From contig NW_003314296.1 of the NCBI RefSeq assembly GCF_000143415.4, forward strand, positions 663,645 through 727,644: a DNA stretch of 64,000 nt, written 5' to 3'. The DNA comes from Selaginella moellendorffii. Taxonomy: Eukaryota > Streptophyta > Lycopodiopsida > Selaginellales > Selaginellaceae. This document shows positions 1 to 10,369 of the stretch, one piece after another. Every line of letters begins with the position of its first letter. Within the stretch, counting starts at the first letter, position 1. The notes beneath the pieces are model-generated. The model did not search any database, was not told the DNA's origin, and worked only from the letters and a program-made list of their open reading frames with translations. The position numbers and the translations under genes were made by a program.

Positions 1-61
1 GAAAGAGCTTGTCCGAGGTGAATATTGTGGTGATTTATAAAGCGCTGAAAATTCTATGCAG

Positions 62-169
62 GCTGTGAAAGAGGTGAGCGAGGAAACTTTTGTGAGGCGA
101 AACTCAGTGTACTCTCTTGCACTGAAAGTGCTGAAGAAAGACAAGTCAAAAAGCGAGGATAGCAGCTAA
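62..169 (+). CDS. Possible last exon of an unrecognised gene (partial)
   Basis: After a pyrimidine-poor but usable splice acceptor (TATGCAG at 55-61) there is an open stretch of 35 codons ending in TAA at 167-169. It encodes a lysine- and serine-rich, hydrophilic tail ending KSKSEDSS. A stop codon lies upstream in the same frame at 38-40, so if this is coding it must be joined to an exon outside the window. I do not recognise a family. It could equally be non-coding. Confidence 0.22.
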   Translation, partial: AVKEVSEETFVRRNSVYSLALKVLKKDKSKSEDSS

Positions 170-1400
170 TCTGGTTTGTAAGAATCTCAGATTTGGATAG
201 CAAAAAAACTCTACGCTTGTTATATACTATGCACGTATTCTCAATGTTTTTTGGAGAGATTCTTTGGAACTGCGTACGGCGTCCATCCAAATCAAGTAGG
301 CTTACTTATGGTTTGAATTGCTTTCCAAGTTTCTCAGCAGCTGGAGCAACTTACACCTCGAAGCATTTTGGTGTTATAAAGAGAAGAGAAAGCCTAATAT
401 GGGTGTAAGCTCGTTTGCACAGGACACAGGATGACGGCACGGGCATATTTCGAGTTGTGTAATCGGCACGGGTCTCTTGTCATACCTGTATTATATTTAC
501 ATACTAACCAAGGCACGGATAGGTTGTTTGGAGCCGTCATATTACAAATTTGAGTGCTCCTTGCTACTAAAAGTTTTTGAGAAAGAACAGGGAGCTGCAG
601 CTCTTGCGCTTAAACGATTCTTGGTTGTTTTTCTTAGAGATGATATAATGAAGCAGGTCGCTCTACAGAACACAACATGGTGAGCCAGAATTGTTCATGG
701 TTTAAAACCGTGTGCCATGATTTCTTTGGGCCTGGTTTTCAATGGGAATGGAGGCAACACAGAGGAGTACATTAGAACTCTTTCTTCTGCGTTTCAGATC
801 TTATTAGGCTGGCAAAATCAACGTTGGAAGATCGCTTCTTTCTCTTTAGTCGTGTAGAATTGTGGAGGAACTGCTGCTGCGTCAGGGATAAGGGTGGATT
901 GGGCGGTGTTTGCTGCCCAAAGTTCTTTAGCTGCAGAAGCAAGTAGGGATGCAGGTTTTTTTTTCTTCGTTTTCTTGCTCTCCAGTCAAAGCAGATGGCT
1001 TCGTCTGTGCAAGTACTACGAGATTTGACAAGCTTGCGGTGGTGGTACTAGGTCTTGAGGAACTTGTTATTAAAGATTCAAACTGTAAATTAAAATTAAT
1101 TTTCATGACTACTGGAATTTTGTAGCCTAAATCCATCTGACAACTACTATCAGTGAGAGAAGCACTCGATTTGGGGGATAAGTGTTAGCAGTAAATATCC
1201 AAAATGTATAAAAGTTTAGTGATTTTAATCTAATAGTCACTTCTTTGCAACACCTTGTTGATCTTCGATGTACCTGGAAAGAAACCATTCCATCAAAACA
1301 TTAAGTAGCTAAGCAAATTATGTACCTCACTCTTGTTACTTGAGGCTGCAACGACCTGAAAGAAGTCTCTTCCAGAACATTTTTATCTAAAGAGTTACCT
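170..1400. other. No gene recognised
   Basis: Short ORFs occur on both strands (for example 193-408 and 477-683 on +, 927-1136 on -), but none has a recognisable domain, signal peptide or splice structure. The base composition is moderate, unlike the AT-rich repeat DNA that follows from about 1400, so this may be 3' UTR or intergenic DNA of a gene to the left. Confidence 0.4.
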
Positions 1401-1860
1401 TAATACTTTAAATTTTATAATTGTAATTTAATATAAACATTATAAACTTTAAAGTATTAAAGTTATGGCATAATGTTTATATTAAATTATAAATGAAAAT
1501 TAAGCTCAACTCTTCAACTCTTCAATTCATGAGCACCTCTTTTTCTAATTGGTTATGGGTTTTAGGATATTTAGGGTTTAACTTCAGATTGATGTAATTT
1601 AATATGACATTATTCTTATTAAATTAGTTAGCACCTGTTTAATATAAATATTATAAACTTTAAAGTATTAAGGTCATGGCAAACTTAGTTTATAATGTTT
1701 ATATTAAATTACAATTGAAAATTGAGCTCAATTATTTAACTTTTCAATTCATGAGCACCCTTTCAGGATATTTAGAATTTGACTTCAGATTGATGTAATA
1801 TTTAATATGACATTAGAATATATTCTTATTAAACTCGTTAGAACCTCCATAATAAAGAAG
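1401..1860. repeat. Tandem pair of AT-rich fold-back repeats
   Basis: Two diverged copies of a roughly 220-240 bp unit lie head to tail. Each contains an inverted repeat. In copy 1 the arms are 1429-1443 and 1470-1484 (15 of 15 complementary), with a further pair at 1401-1410 and 1450-1459. In copy 2 the arms are 1640-1659 and 1687-1706 (20 bp, one mismatch). Both copies then carry the words ATTCATGAGCACC and GGATATTTAG. The structure resembles a non-autonomous fold-back or MITE-like element. No coding capacity is seen. Confidence 0.5.
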
Positions 1861-1934
1861 AATTATGCAGGGGGTCTCACATTCCCACCACCATGAAAGA
1901 CTTATATGTCTCATCATGCTGTGATCATTTCATT

Positions 1935-3716
1935 ATTGAAGTGGAAGAATTTGATTAGTTGTACTACTTGATAAGTTTTGACTTTTAAAATAGATAATTT
2001 TGAGGTCATTCATTATTTGAGGAGTTCCATGGCTAATGCTAATACCTTTTTTGAGCTCCTCTCCCTTTTCGTGTTCCTGAAAAATCAATTATTCTACCAT
2101 TAATGAATTTTATTTTATAAACAAGGATTCCATATTATCAATAGTATTTATACTTGATTGTTTAGTATCCAAGGTCTAAAGCTAAAATTGCCTTCTCTTA
2201 ATGGATCAAAAGGTTAAATTATGGATTCAAAAGCTTCAGATGTTTGCATTATTTACTGATGATTCGCTATTTTGGTATTTATATTTTCAATATCACTTTA
2301 AGGACAATCTTTTTTACTTTATAAGGACTTATTCTAATGACTATCTGTAGTTAGTGATGTTTTTTATTTTTATTCTATATTTTCTTTATGCTTACCATGA
2401 CCTATTATAGGTAAATATATGGGATATTATTATATGACTAAAAAGCTATATAGATCTTTTTATTATTCAAAGATGCAATATAATGTTATCTAGTATATGT
2501 ATAGTTATGTTTGGTGCCAAATTTACAATACTCCCCTTTGTGCTGTAAAAGGATAATTGAAGTCAATTGTGTTTTTCTGTTTATTTGAGTTAGTAACATT
2601 TAATTTAATAGAGCCTTTTCCACAGTCAATTGTTGACAATGAGTACATCATTATTGCTTTCAACTACTTGATTTGATGAGTGGAAATCAATGCTTTTGCT
2701 AGTGTATTTGCAATTGTAATTAAATATTTCCTCGTCAATTAAATGGTGTTTTAACATTCTTGCTCAAAGTAGATTTTCTTAGATAATGGTCCCATATCTA
2801 TAAATAAGGCATTTCACATCTTGATATCTGGGGATATGCCACATTTTCACGAGTGTTTATCATTTCAACTAGGGATATGCCATATTTTCACGAATCTTTA
2901 TTATTCACAGATGGATGGTTTGGTGGAATGACTTGTTTGAACCTTCAAAAGAATGATTATGAAGTATGTGAATTTTCAGCATTTGGATTGGAATGGTTAT
3001 TTATCATCTCTTTAGTATGTATATGCCATAAGGGTATAGAGTTTTATTAGTGTTTCATCATATAAACTCTTATATAATCACAATATGATATTTTTGATAG
3101 AGTTGAATTTATTATTATGATTGCCATAAGTTACTAATATTAAGTTCTAAGATTAATATTTGACAATCATTCTTCCATTGGTTCTAGTGGACTCTATTGA
3201 ACATTTAGGCCACATATAAGTGGGATAATATCTAAATTAAACTCTATCATTATCCACTTACAGAGTATAAAATGGATGATTTGATGTTGGTTTATTTTCT
3301 CAATATTATAATACATGGTTTGTTTAAAAGGCTCATTGCTCAGTGGAAAGGATTATATAAAGTGTTGTAGCAAGTTGGACCACAGGTTTATTAGGTTTAG
3401 CATGATATTTATCATGGCTAAAACACTTTATACAAAGAGATTATGAACAATTGACACCATGTACAAATCCATTAGTGCCTCCTCCTAATTTTCCTTTGAA
3501 TTTTGACTTATCAACTAGAGGATCCTAATTACTTTTCATCTTTCCAAAAGCAAGGGATAATGTGAGGTCCACATATATAACTATAATTGTATACTGATAT
3601 AAGTGTAATGAGATTTTGATATGATTTCAATGTGGACCACTTACTTATTTCAGGGTTTTTAGGTTAATCTAATATATACATTTTTGTATTCTATTTTTAT
3701 AATCCATGCACTCACA
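1935..3716 (+). mobile_element. Old relic of Ty3/gypsy family A, RNase H end to 3' LTR
   Basis: The sequence follows the intact family A copy at 12190-14040 colinearly but is strongly AT-shifted. 1940-2070 matches the RNase H/tether region, 2430-2830 the integrase zinc finger and catalytic core (the phrase around TTTGGTGCCAA and the TTAGATAATGG motif), and 3240-3420 the GPY/F-like C-terminus. 3561-3716 is the LTR, beginning TGTGAGG and ending CTCACA. All reading frames are destroyed. Nearly every difference from the intact copy is C to T or G to A. It is truncated on the left by the fold-back repeats. Confidence 0.8.
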
Positions 3717-3914
3717 AATGGTGTATAAATATATCCACTAGTTAAATTTGGTAAAGGTAACACACTCTTTCATTAAGCTTTTCAGTTAGCTCTAAGAGGA
3801 GAGCTATAAATATTTAGCAATTTTTCTTCTAATACATATTTAAAATTTATTATTAATAAAATAAACATTATGAGTGCTTGGAATATAGAAAAGGAATACA
3901 GAAAGTGTGCATAT

Positions 3915-4507
3915 TGTAAGCAACCAAAGGGAACGACTCAAGAGATGATCCATGGGGTTTAAATATAAAAGGAAAGGGCCTATAAATAAGAGTGCACCCC
4001 TTTTTCCAATCGGTTAAAGGTTTTGGGATATTTGGGGTTAAGTGTCTTTGGGTTTGAATAGTATTGGGTTGGGTGAACTCTCGGGAAGACCAAACTCAGG
4101 AGCTTACATTTGGTATCAAAAGGGTTTCGGGTTCGACTCTATTGGCTGGCTAAGAGAATCACACTATATGTTAATTGACATCTAGTTGGTCCAATTTGCT
4201 CCTGCTGGGCTTGACCCGAGAAATAGGGTGTCAAGAGAGCAGGGCTCTCGGGTGAGCTGTGGCTCTCAGCTTTCGTTCACGAGGGTGTGAACTTGTAGGG
4301 AAACATCATAGATTATAAGCAACCAAAGGGAACGAATCGAGAAAAAATCTATAGAGTTCAAATATAAAAGGAAAAGGCCCATGAATAAGAGTGCACCCCT
4401 TTTTTCAATTGGTTAAAGGTCTTGGGATATTTGGGGTTAAGTGTCTTTAGGTTTGAATAGTACTAGGTTGGATGACCTCTTGGGAAGTCTAAACTCAGGA
4501 GCTTACA
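3915..4507 (+). mobile_element. Cassandra-type TRIM retrotransposon nested in a gypsy LTR
   Basis: Two 194-bp direct repeats (3915-4108 and 4314-4507) beginning TGTAAG/TATAAG and ending GCTTACA flank a 205-bp non-coding centre. Two bases after the left repeat is TGGTATCAAAAG (4111-4122), close to the usual primer site for initiator tRNA-Met. Flanking 5-mers CATAT (3910-3914) and TATAT (4508-4512) fit a target duplication with one mismatch, and removing the insert restores the family A LTR. Each repeat carries a 5S-rRNA-like segment with box A, intermediate element and box C order. This is the hallmark of the plant Cassandra family, which moves with help from other elements. Confidence 0.85.
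4037..4092 (+). promoter_or_regulatory. 5S-rRNA-like internal Pol III promoter in Cassandra LTR
   Basis: The segment reads GTTAAGTGTCTTTGGG (box A-like), then GAATAGTATTGGG (intermediate element-like), then GGGTGAACTCTCGGGAAGACC (box C-like). The plant 5S rRNA order and spacing are preserved, with several transitions. The family function is to let the LTR be transcribed by RNA polymerase III. Whether this mutated copy is active is unknown. Confidence 0.65.
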
Positions 4508-4788
4508 TATATCAATTAGCCCAAAAACCCTAGCTTATATACAGGAGTGAGTGGTCCAGATTGAAACCAATCCGACGGCTACCAAAATCCTATTGTGCTA
4601 ATATTAGCATACGGCATCGTAACCGTACACTTGGCCCTCACATCATCCCCTCCTCTCGGAATAATAGAAGACCATTAGGGTTCTCTTGTAGACGAGCTGA
4701 GATCTAGAAGAACGTTAGGAGTAGGTATCGGCGGATCTGTAGGTGGTATTAACTGCTCCTAATCCCTTTGTATGAAGCGTTTCAACCA

Positions 4789-7700
4789 CTACACATGCAT
4801 AATCTCTAGAGGATCGGCTTGTTGAACATCATGCCGAACCTTATAAACTTGTGGTCCAACTTGCCGCAACACTCGATACAGTCCTTTCCACTGTGCAAGG
4901 AGCCCTTTAGATAAACCACGTACCGTAAGATGAGGAAAACGGACTAACACCAAATCATCCACTTTGTACTCCGCAAGTGGACAATGATGGGAGTTATAGT
5001 GCCATTGTTGTCCCACTTGTATGCGGCCTAAGTGTTCGGCAAACTCTGCTCAAACAAGTGGAAGAATACTTATCAAATACTGATCCCATGACCTAGCATC
5101 GGCAGCTCATGGCAATCGCGAAGGTAAACCCAGCTTCGTTGGTAATATTGGATCATAACCATATAAGAGTTTATATGGTGAAGCACCAATAAAATGCTGC
5201 ACCTTTGTAACATATGCATATCGAAGAGATGGTAAATAACCATCTCAATCCGAATACTAAAAGTTCACATACTTCGCAATCATCCCTTTAAATATCTGAA
5301 CGACCTGTTCCACTACATTGTCTAATTGTGGATGATAAACACTGGTGAAAGTATGGTGTATCCCCAACCAAGACGTCAAAACATGAAATGCCTAAGCCAT
5401 AAATGCGGGACCATTATCCGAAAGAATCTGCTCTGGACAAGAATGCTGGAACACTACTCGATTGAGGAGGAAGTATCCAACAGCAGTTACAAAGGCACTA
5501 ACAAGAGCACTAATTTCCACCCAATGAGTCAAGTAGTCAGAAGCAATAATAACATATTCATTGTCAACAGTCGACTGTGGAAAAGGTCCCATAAGATCAA
5601 ATACCACCAACTCAAATAGATGGGAAACTCAATTAACTCCAACCGTCCTTCCACAGCATGAGGAGGAGTATTACGAGCTTGGCACCAAACACAACTGCGC
5701 ACATACCGGATAATATCACATCACATGTTCAGTCAATAGAAAGACCTACACAACTTCTCAGTTACACGACAATGTCCCATATGCCTACCTAGAATAAGAG
5801 AATCATGGTAGGCATGGAGAAACCACAAAATAAAGACAGAAGGCACCACTAGCTATAAATGATCATCAGGATCTATCCCCATAAAATAAAGAAGGCTATC
5901 TTCAAGGTGATATTGAGAATGTAAATGCCAGAAAGGTAAGTCATTAACAAGTGATGTAGGATTCTCAAACCCATCTTGAAGCCTTCGAATCCATGGCTCA
6001 ATCTTTTGAGCCTTGCGAATTTCATCAAGAGAAGGTAAATTTTACTTTGCACATTGTGAACACTGAACGTCAAGTATAGCAACCACTGACAGCACATAAT
6101 CCTCGTCTAGAAAATCCACAGATGCTAGAACAACAGGCTCGTCAGAAACATGAGAAGAGAGTGGAGAAGGAAGAAAAACTCAAGAAAGGGCATCTGCATC
6201 AACCATAGAAGTCCCTAGGCGATGAACAACATCAAAATCATATATCTGAAGCTTCAAAGTCCATCGAGCAGTACGACCAATTAGGTTCTTCCGCTTCAAT
6301 AATGAAGTAACAGTAGCATGGTTACTTTCAAGTAACGTCCGAGAACCATGTAGATATGCATAAAGTTTTTTGAAACCCTAGATTGTTACTAAACACTCTT
6401 TCTTTGCCATGGAGTAGTTCATCTTCGTTGGTTGTAATGTATGGTTTATATATGCAATGGGATGGTGCTGACCAAACACACTCAAGCTCTCTTGCATCAA
6501 CACACCTCCAAGACCAATGTTAGAAGCATCCATGCACAAAATAAAAGGTCGAGTGTAATCAGGATATGCTAAAACCGGAGGAGTCGTCAATAGCTCTTTG
6601 AGATCCATGAACACTCGCTCATAATCCAGAGACAAGATGAAAGATGACGTTGATGACTTCAGCAACGCTTACAACGGTGCAGTGCAATCAGAAAGATGAT
6701 CCACAAAACAACCGAGATACTGCACCTTGCCCAAGAAGCGCTGCACATCATTCACACACTTTGGAGTAAGGAACTTTAGAACAACCACAAGTTTGTCAGG
6801 ATCAACTTGCAAACCTTCATGAAAAATACAGTACCCAAGATAAGTTATGTCCTTGGACCCAAACACACATTTCAACCGCTTCAGCTTTAAACCAACATCA
6901 TGTAGCCGATCCAACACTTTACAAACATCACGAATGTGCTCCTCCCACGTCCCCTCCAAGTGGATCAAGGCATCATCAATGAAGTCAGCAGTCACCTTTG
7001 GCATATCGCAAAGAACCTTGTACATCATTCGCTGGAAAGTTGCTGGAGCATGGTACTTGCCACAACCCAGAAGCAAGATTGAACTTGGTGAACCAATGAC
7101 TTTGCCCTAGACGATCTAGGAGATTAGTAGTGTGAGGAAGAGGGTACACATCCGGGATTGTCACTTCGTTTAACGAACAATAGTCGATGTAGAAATGAAT
7201 ACTCCCATCAGGCTTTGTCACAAGATGAGGTTCACATGCCCAAGGACTCTGCAACTTCCGAATAACACCCTTCTCTAACATCTCTTTGACGTTTGCACAT
7301 AAAATCTTGATATCCTTGGGTGACCGACGACGAATAGAAACCTTTGTTGGACGAGTTGGAATCGGATCACTGACTTATTCGCGCAAGGTCCCTCCGCTAC
7401 TTGCGCGACTCTTCATTTCCCGGATGCATCTTGGCGTCCAAACCTTCCACTACAGTAGCACCAACGGACGTTGCTGATGCCAAGGTCTCCACCTAGGAAA
7501 TGGAGATTGCCAATCCGGAAAATGCTGATAATGCCGATAAGTATGACCTCCATTGGAACATAACCATCACCCTTAGAAAGTGGAGCTGAAAGACATGCAG
7601 AGAGAAGTGGGAGAGGTGACGTCTCATAACATTATGCCAAGCAAAGAGCATTGTCAAGGGTGGCAGGAGCAAGTGCATGCACAAATCTGACAAAATCTTG

Positions 7701-8336
7701 ACGAAGTGCTGGCCATAACATTCTGAGCTTGATCTACTCCAACATATTTGGCTCCACACGAAGCAAAAGATTTCGGAAACGAATGCCAAATTGCATCACC
7801 AATTCAGAAGGCCTCTAGCGAAGACGATGCAATTGTTGGAAGGCATCATCACAGTCGTCGGCATGTCCGAAGGCACGTTTGAAAACGTCCGGGAGAGCAC
7901 TCCAATCCCCATGAGTGGCTGTGCTCAAACCATTGTACCATTGCAACGCCATCTCTTGGAGACACGTGGGAAACTCATGCAAATGTCGAACATCATCCCA
8001 AGAATGATATGTGACAATCACCGTGAAATGATCGAACCAATGCTACACATCATTTCTAGGATTCCCGTGAAAGAACTCCAGCCAAATGCGAGGATTGGCA
8101 CCAAGAGCAGGAGGAGTTGTACCACGTGCCGTGAACGCTACCATCAACTGAGTTTGGTTGTTCAATTGCAAGTGCATAGCATCAAGCAATTGTACCAATT
8201 GTTGCTCCAGAGTCAAATGAGGAGATTGTTGATCTGCCATGAAGATTAACGAAAAAGAAAGAGAAAAAGAAGAGAAAAACAAAAAGCTAAAAGGAAATGG
8301 TACATCTAAACAATGCAAAAAGCTAGATCTAAACAA
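4789..8336 (-). pseudogene. Broken gag-pol of the minus-strand family A element
   Basis: Reading on the minus strand, gag remnants lie at 7815-8336 and its start region at about 8236. Protease-side sequence is at 7300-7500. Reverse transcriptase spans 6669-7281, including a mutated active-site region FIDD at about 6960-6990. RNase H is at 6378-6665 (DASNIGLGGVL), the integrase core at 5392-5610 (DNGPAF motif), and the GPY/F-like module at 4789-5016. Many stops and frameshifts separate these pieces, and a stretch of RT between the two RT fragments is missing. Sequence similarity to the + strand copy at 9437-13834 is obvious throughout. No function is expected. Confidence 0.85.
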
Positions 8337-8472
8337 AAATCCTGAAAGGAAAGAATAAAAAAAAGGAAATGGAAAAAGTTAGATTTAGACAATGCAAAAG
8401 CTAAATCTAAACTAAAATCCCAAATCCAAACACTCTTTAGGGACAATCAAAAGTGCCCCTCACTTCCACCAA

Positions 8473-8647
8473 TATGAGTGCTTGGAATATGGAAAGGGAA
8501 TACAGAAAATGTGTATATCAATTAGCCCAAAAACCCTAGCTTATATATAGAAGCGAGTGGTCTGGATTGAACCAATCCAACGGCTACCAAAATCTCACTA
8601 CGCTAATATTAGCATACAGCATCGTAGCTATACATTTGGCCCTCACA
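8473..8647 (-). repeat. Family A LTR (5' LTR of the minus-strand copy)
   Basis: This is the reverse complement of the LTR at 9026-9204, ending CCTCACA on the + strand. It keeps the TATATAAGC-like TATA box region and the CTAATATTAGC word. Adjacent at 8452-8472 is the rc of the primer-site-like TTGGTGGAAGTGAGGGGC. Confidence 0.85.
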
Positions 8648-8940
8648 CCTTTGAATATAGAGAAATAAAAACATTCTTTTACATTTGGAAGAACATTAAA
8701 ATTTTAGTTTTAAAAGGCTAATAAAAAAGTAAATTTAAAAGTATTTAGATAGTTATTATTTTATATTATTTTTTAAAATTATTTTTATATAATAAAAAAT
8801 AATTAAAAAATATTATAAATCCTACTACATGTTATGTTATAAAATTTCTTAACTGTTTATTTATTAGAAAAGTTTTCTAATGTATTTAATGGTCTTAAGA
8901 ATATATATAGTAGTGTTTTCTTATATAAATTTTGTATATG
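8648..8940. other. AT-rich spacer, nothing recognised
   Basis: This is very AT-rich DNA with no ORF of note. Its right part may be the decayed 5' part or an intron of the lectin pseudogene that resumes at about 8945. Confidence 0.4.
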
Positions 8941-9025
8941 GAGTAAATGTAGACTGGGGGGAAAAAAGTTCTTAGTGAACAAGATATTCAAATTATAATT
9001 GATCAAGGTTTTCTAAATTTAACAA

Positions 9026-9204
9026 TGTGAGGGCCAAGTGTACGGCTACGATGCCATATACTAATATTAGCGGATAGTAGTGGATTTTGGTAGCCGTTGG
9101 ATTGGTTTCAATCTGGACCATTCGCTCCTGTATATAAGCTAGGGTTTTTGGGTTAATTGATATGCACATTTCTGTATTCCCTTTCCATATTCCATGCACT
9201 CACA
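9026..9204 (+). repeat. 5' LTR of family A element
   Basis: A 179-bp LTR with TGTGAG/CTCACA terminal inverted bases and a TATA-like TGTATATAAGC. Compared with the 3' LTR it carries five substitutions, each having T or A here where the 3' LTR has C or G, plus an extra 5 bp near 9073. Confidence 0.93.
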
Positions 9205-9205
9205 T

Positions 9206-9222
9206 TGGTGGAGTTGAGGGGC
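9206..9222 (+). promoter_or_regulatory. Putative primer binding site
   Basis: TGGTGGAGTTGAGGGGC begins one base after the 5' LTR. Its reverse complement ends CCA, as a tRNA 3' end must. The minus-strand copy has TGGTGGAAGTGAGGGGC at the same place. It is not the initiator-Met site, and I cannot assign the tRNA from sequence alone. Confidence 0.55.
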
Positions 9223-9436
9223 ATCTTTGATTGTCCCTGGGAGTGCTTGGATTTGGGATTTCGGTTTAGATCTAGCTTTTGCATTGGCTAGATCTAGCTT
9301 TTTCCATTTCCTTTCTTTTGTTCTTTCCTTTCAGGATTTTGGTTTAGATCTAGCTTTTTGCATTGTCTAGATCTACCATTTCTTTCCAGCTTTTTGTCAT
9401 TTCTCTTCTTTTGCTCTTTCTTTTTCATTCATTTTC

Positions 9437-10369
9437 ATGGCCGATCCGCAATCTCCTCCTTTGACTCTAGAGCAGCAGTTGGTTCAATTGCTTGATGCTA
9501 TGCGCTTGCAATTGAACAACCAAACTCAGTTGATGGTGGTGTTCACGGCACATGGTACAACTCCTCCTGCTTTTGGTGCCAATCCTCGCGTTCGGCTGGA
9601 GTTCTTTCGTGGGAATCCTGGGGATGATGTGTACCATTGGTTCGATCACTTCACGGTGATTGCCACATATCATTCTTGGGATGATGCTCGACGTTTGCGT
9701 GAGTTCCCCACATGTCTCCAAGGGACGGCATTGCAGTGGTACAATGGATTGAGCGCAGCTACTCGTGGCGATTGGAGTGTTCTTCCGGACGTCTTCAAAC
9801 GCGCCTTCGGACACGCCGACGATTGTGATGATGCCTTCCAACAATTGCATCGTCTTCGCCAAGGGCCATCTGAGTCGGTGATGCAATTTGGCGTTCGTTT
9901 CCGAAGTCTTTTGCTTCGTGCGGAGCCAAATATGTCGGAGCGGATCAAGCTAGGAATGCTGTGGCCAGCACTTCGTCGAGATCTTGTCGGACTTGTGCAT
10001 GCACTTGCTCCTGCCACTCTTGACGATGCTCTTCGCTTGGCACAACATTATGAGACGTCGCCTCTTCCACTTCTTGCTACACGTCCTTCAGCTCCACTTC
10101 CTATGAGTGATGGTCCTGTTCCCATTGAGGTTGATGCTGCTGCTACTCGAGTCCAAGGACAAGGGCGAGGACGTGGTCATGGCCGTGACGTTCGTTGCTG
10201 GGCGTGTGATGAAGTTGGTCATACTTATCGGCGTTGTCGGCGCTTTCCGGATTGGCGACCTCCATTTCCTGGGTGGAGACCTTGGCGTCAGCAACGTCCC
10301 GTTGGTGCTGCTGCGGTGGAAAGTTTGGATACCGAGGTGCATTCGGGAAACGAGGAGTCGCGCGAGTAA
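9437..10369 (+). CDS. gag: Family A gag polyprotein
   Basis: 310 aa, intact. Gag is the structural polyprotein that forms the virus-like particle and binds the element RNA. A retrotransposon gag region lies at about residues 45-205 (the WYNGL, DVFKRAF and QGPSESV segments are typical). A CCHC zinc knuckle, CWACDEVGHTYRRC (Cx2Cx4Hx4C), is at about 254-267, preceded by a Gly/Arg-rich basic stretch. The ATG at 9437 is the first after the 230-bp leader, and the minus-strand copy has an equivalent Met. The protease frame opens in the -1 phase before gag ends, overlapping at 10234-10369. Confidence 0.9.
   Translation: MADPQSPPLTLEQQLVQLLDAMRLQLNNQTQLMVVFTAHGTTPPAFGANPRVRLEFFRGNPGDDVYHWFDHFTVIATYHSWDDARRLREFPTCLQGTALQWYNGLSAATRGDWSVLPDVFKRAFGHADDCDDAFQQLHRLRQGPSESVMQFGVRFRSLLLRAEPNMSERIKLGMLWPALRRDLVGLVHALAPATLDDALRLAQHYETSPLPLLATRPSAPLPMSDGPVPIEVDAAATRVQGQGRGRGHGRDVRCWACDEVGHTYRRCRRFPDWRPPFPGWRPWRQQRPVGAAAVESLDTEVHSGNEESRE

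Larger units (their letters stand above)
3869..8647 (-). mobile_element. Ty3/gypsy family A element, minus strand, interrupted by a TRIM
   Basis: This is a second family A copy in the opposite orientation. Its 5' LTR (minus sense) is 8473-8647. Its 3' LTR is split into 3869-3914 and 4508-4642 by the nested Cassandra element. A purine tract next to the inner edge of the 3' LTR (GAGGAGGGG, rc of 4645-4656) fits a polypurine tract, and an 18-bp primer-site-like sequence adjoins the 5' LTR. The body retains gag, reverse transcriptase, RNase H, integrase and GPY/F remnants but lacks some RT sequence around 7085. I could not find a convincing target duplication (ACAT-like left flank, CCTTT right flank), so the ends may have mutated or recombined. 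Confidence 0.85.
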
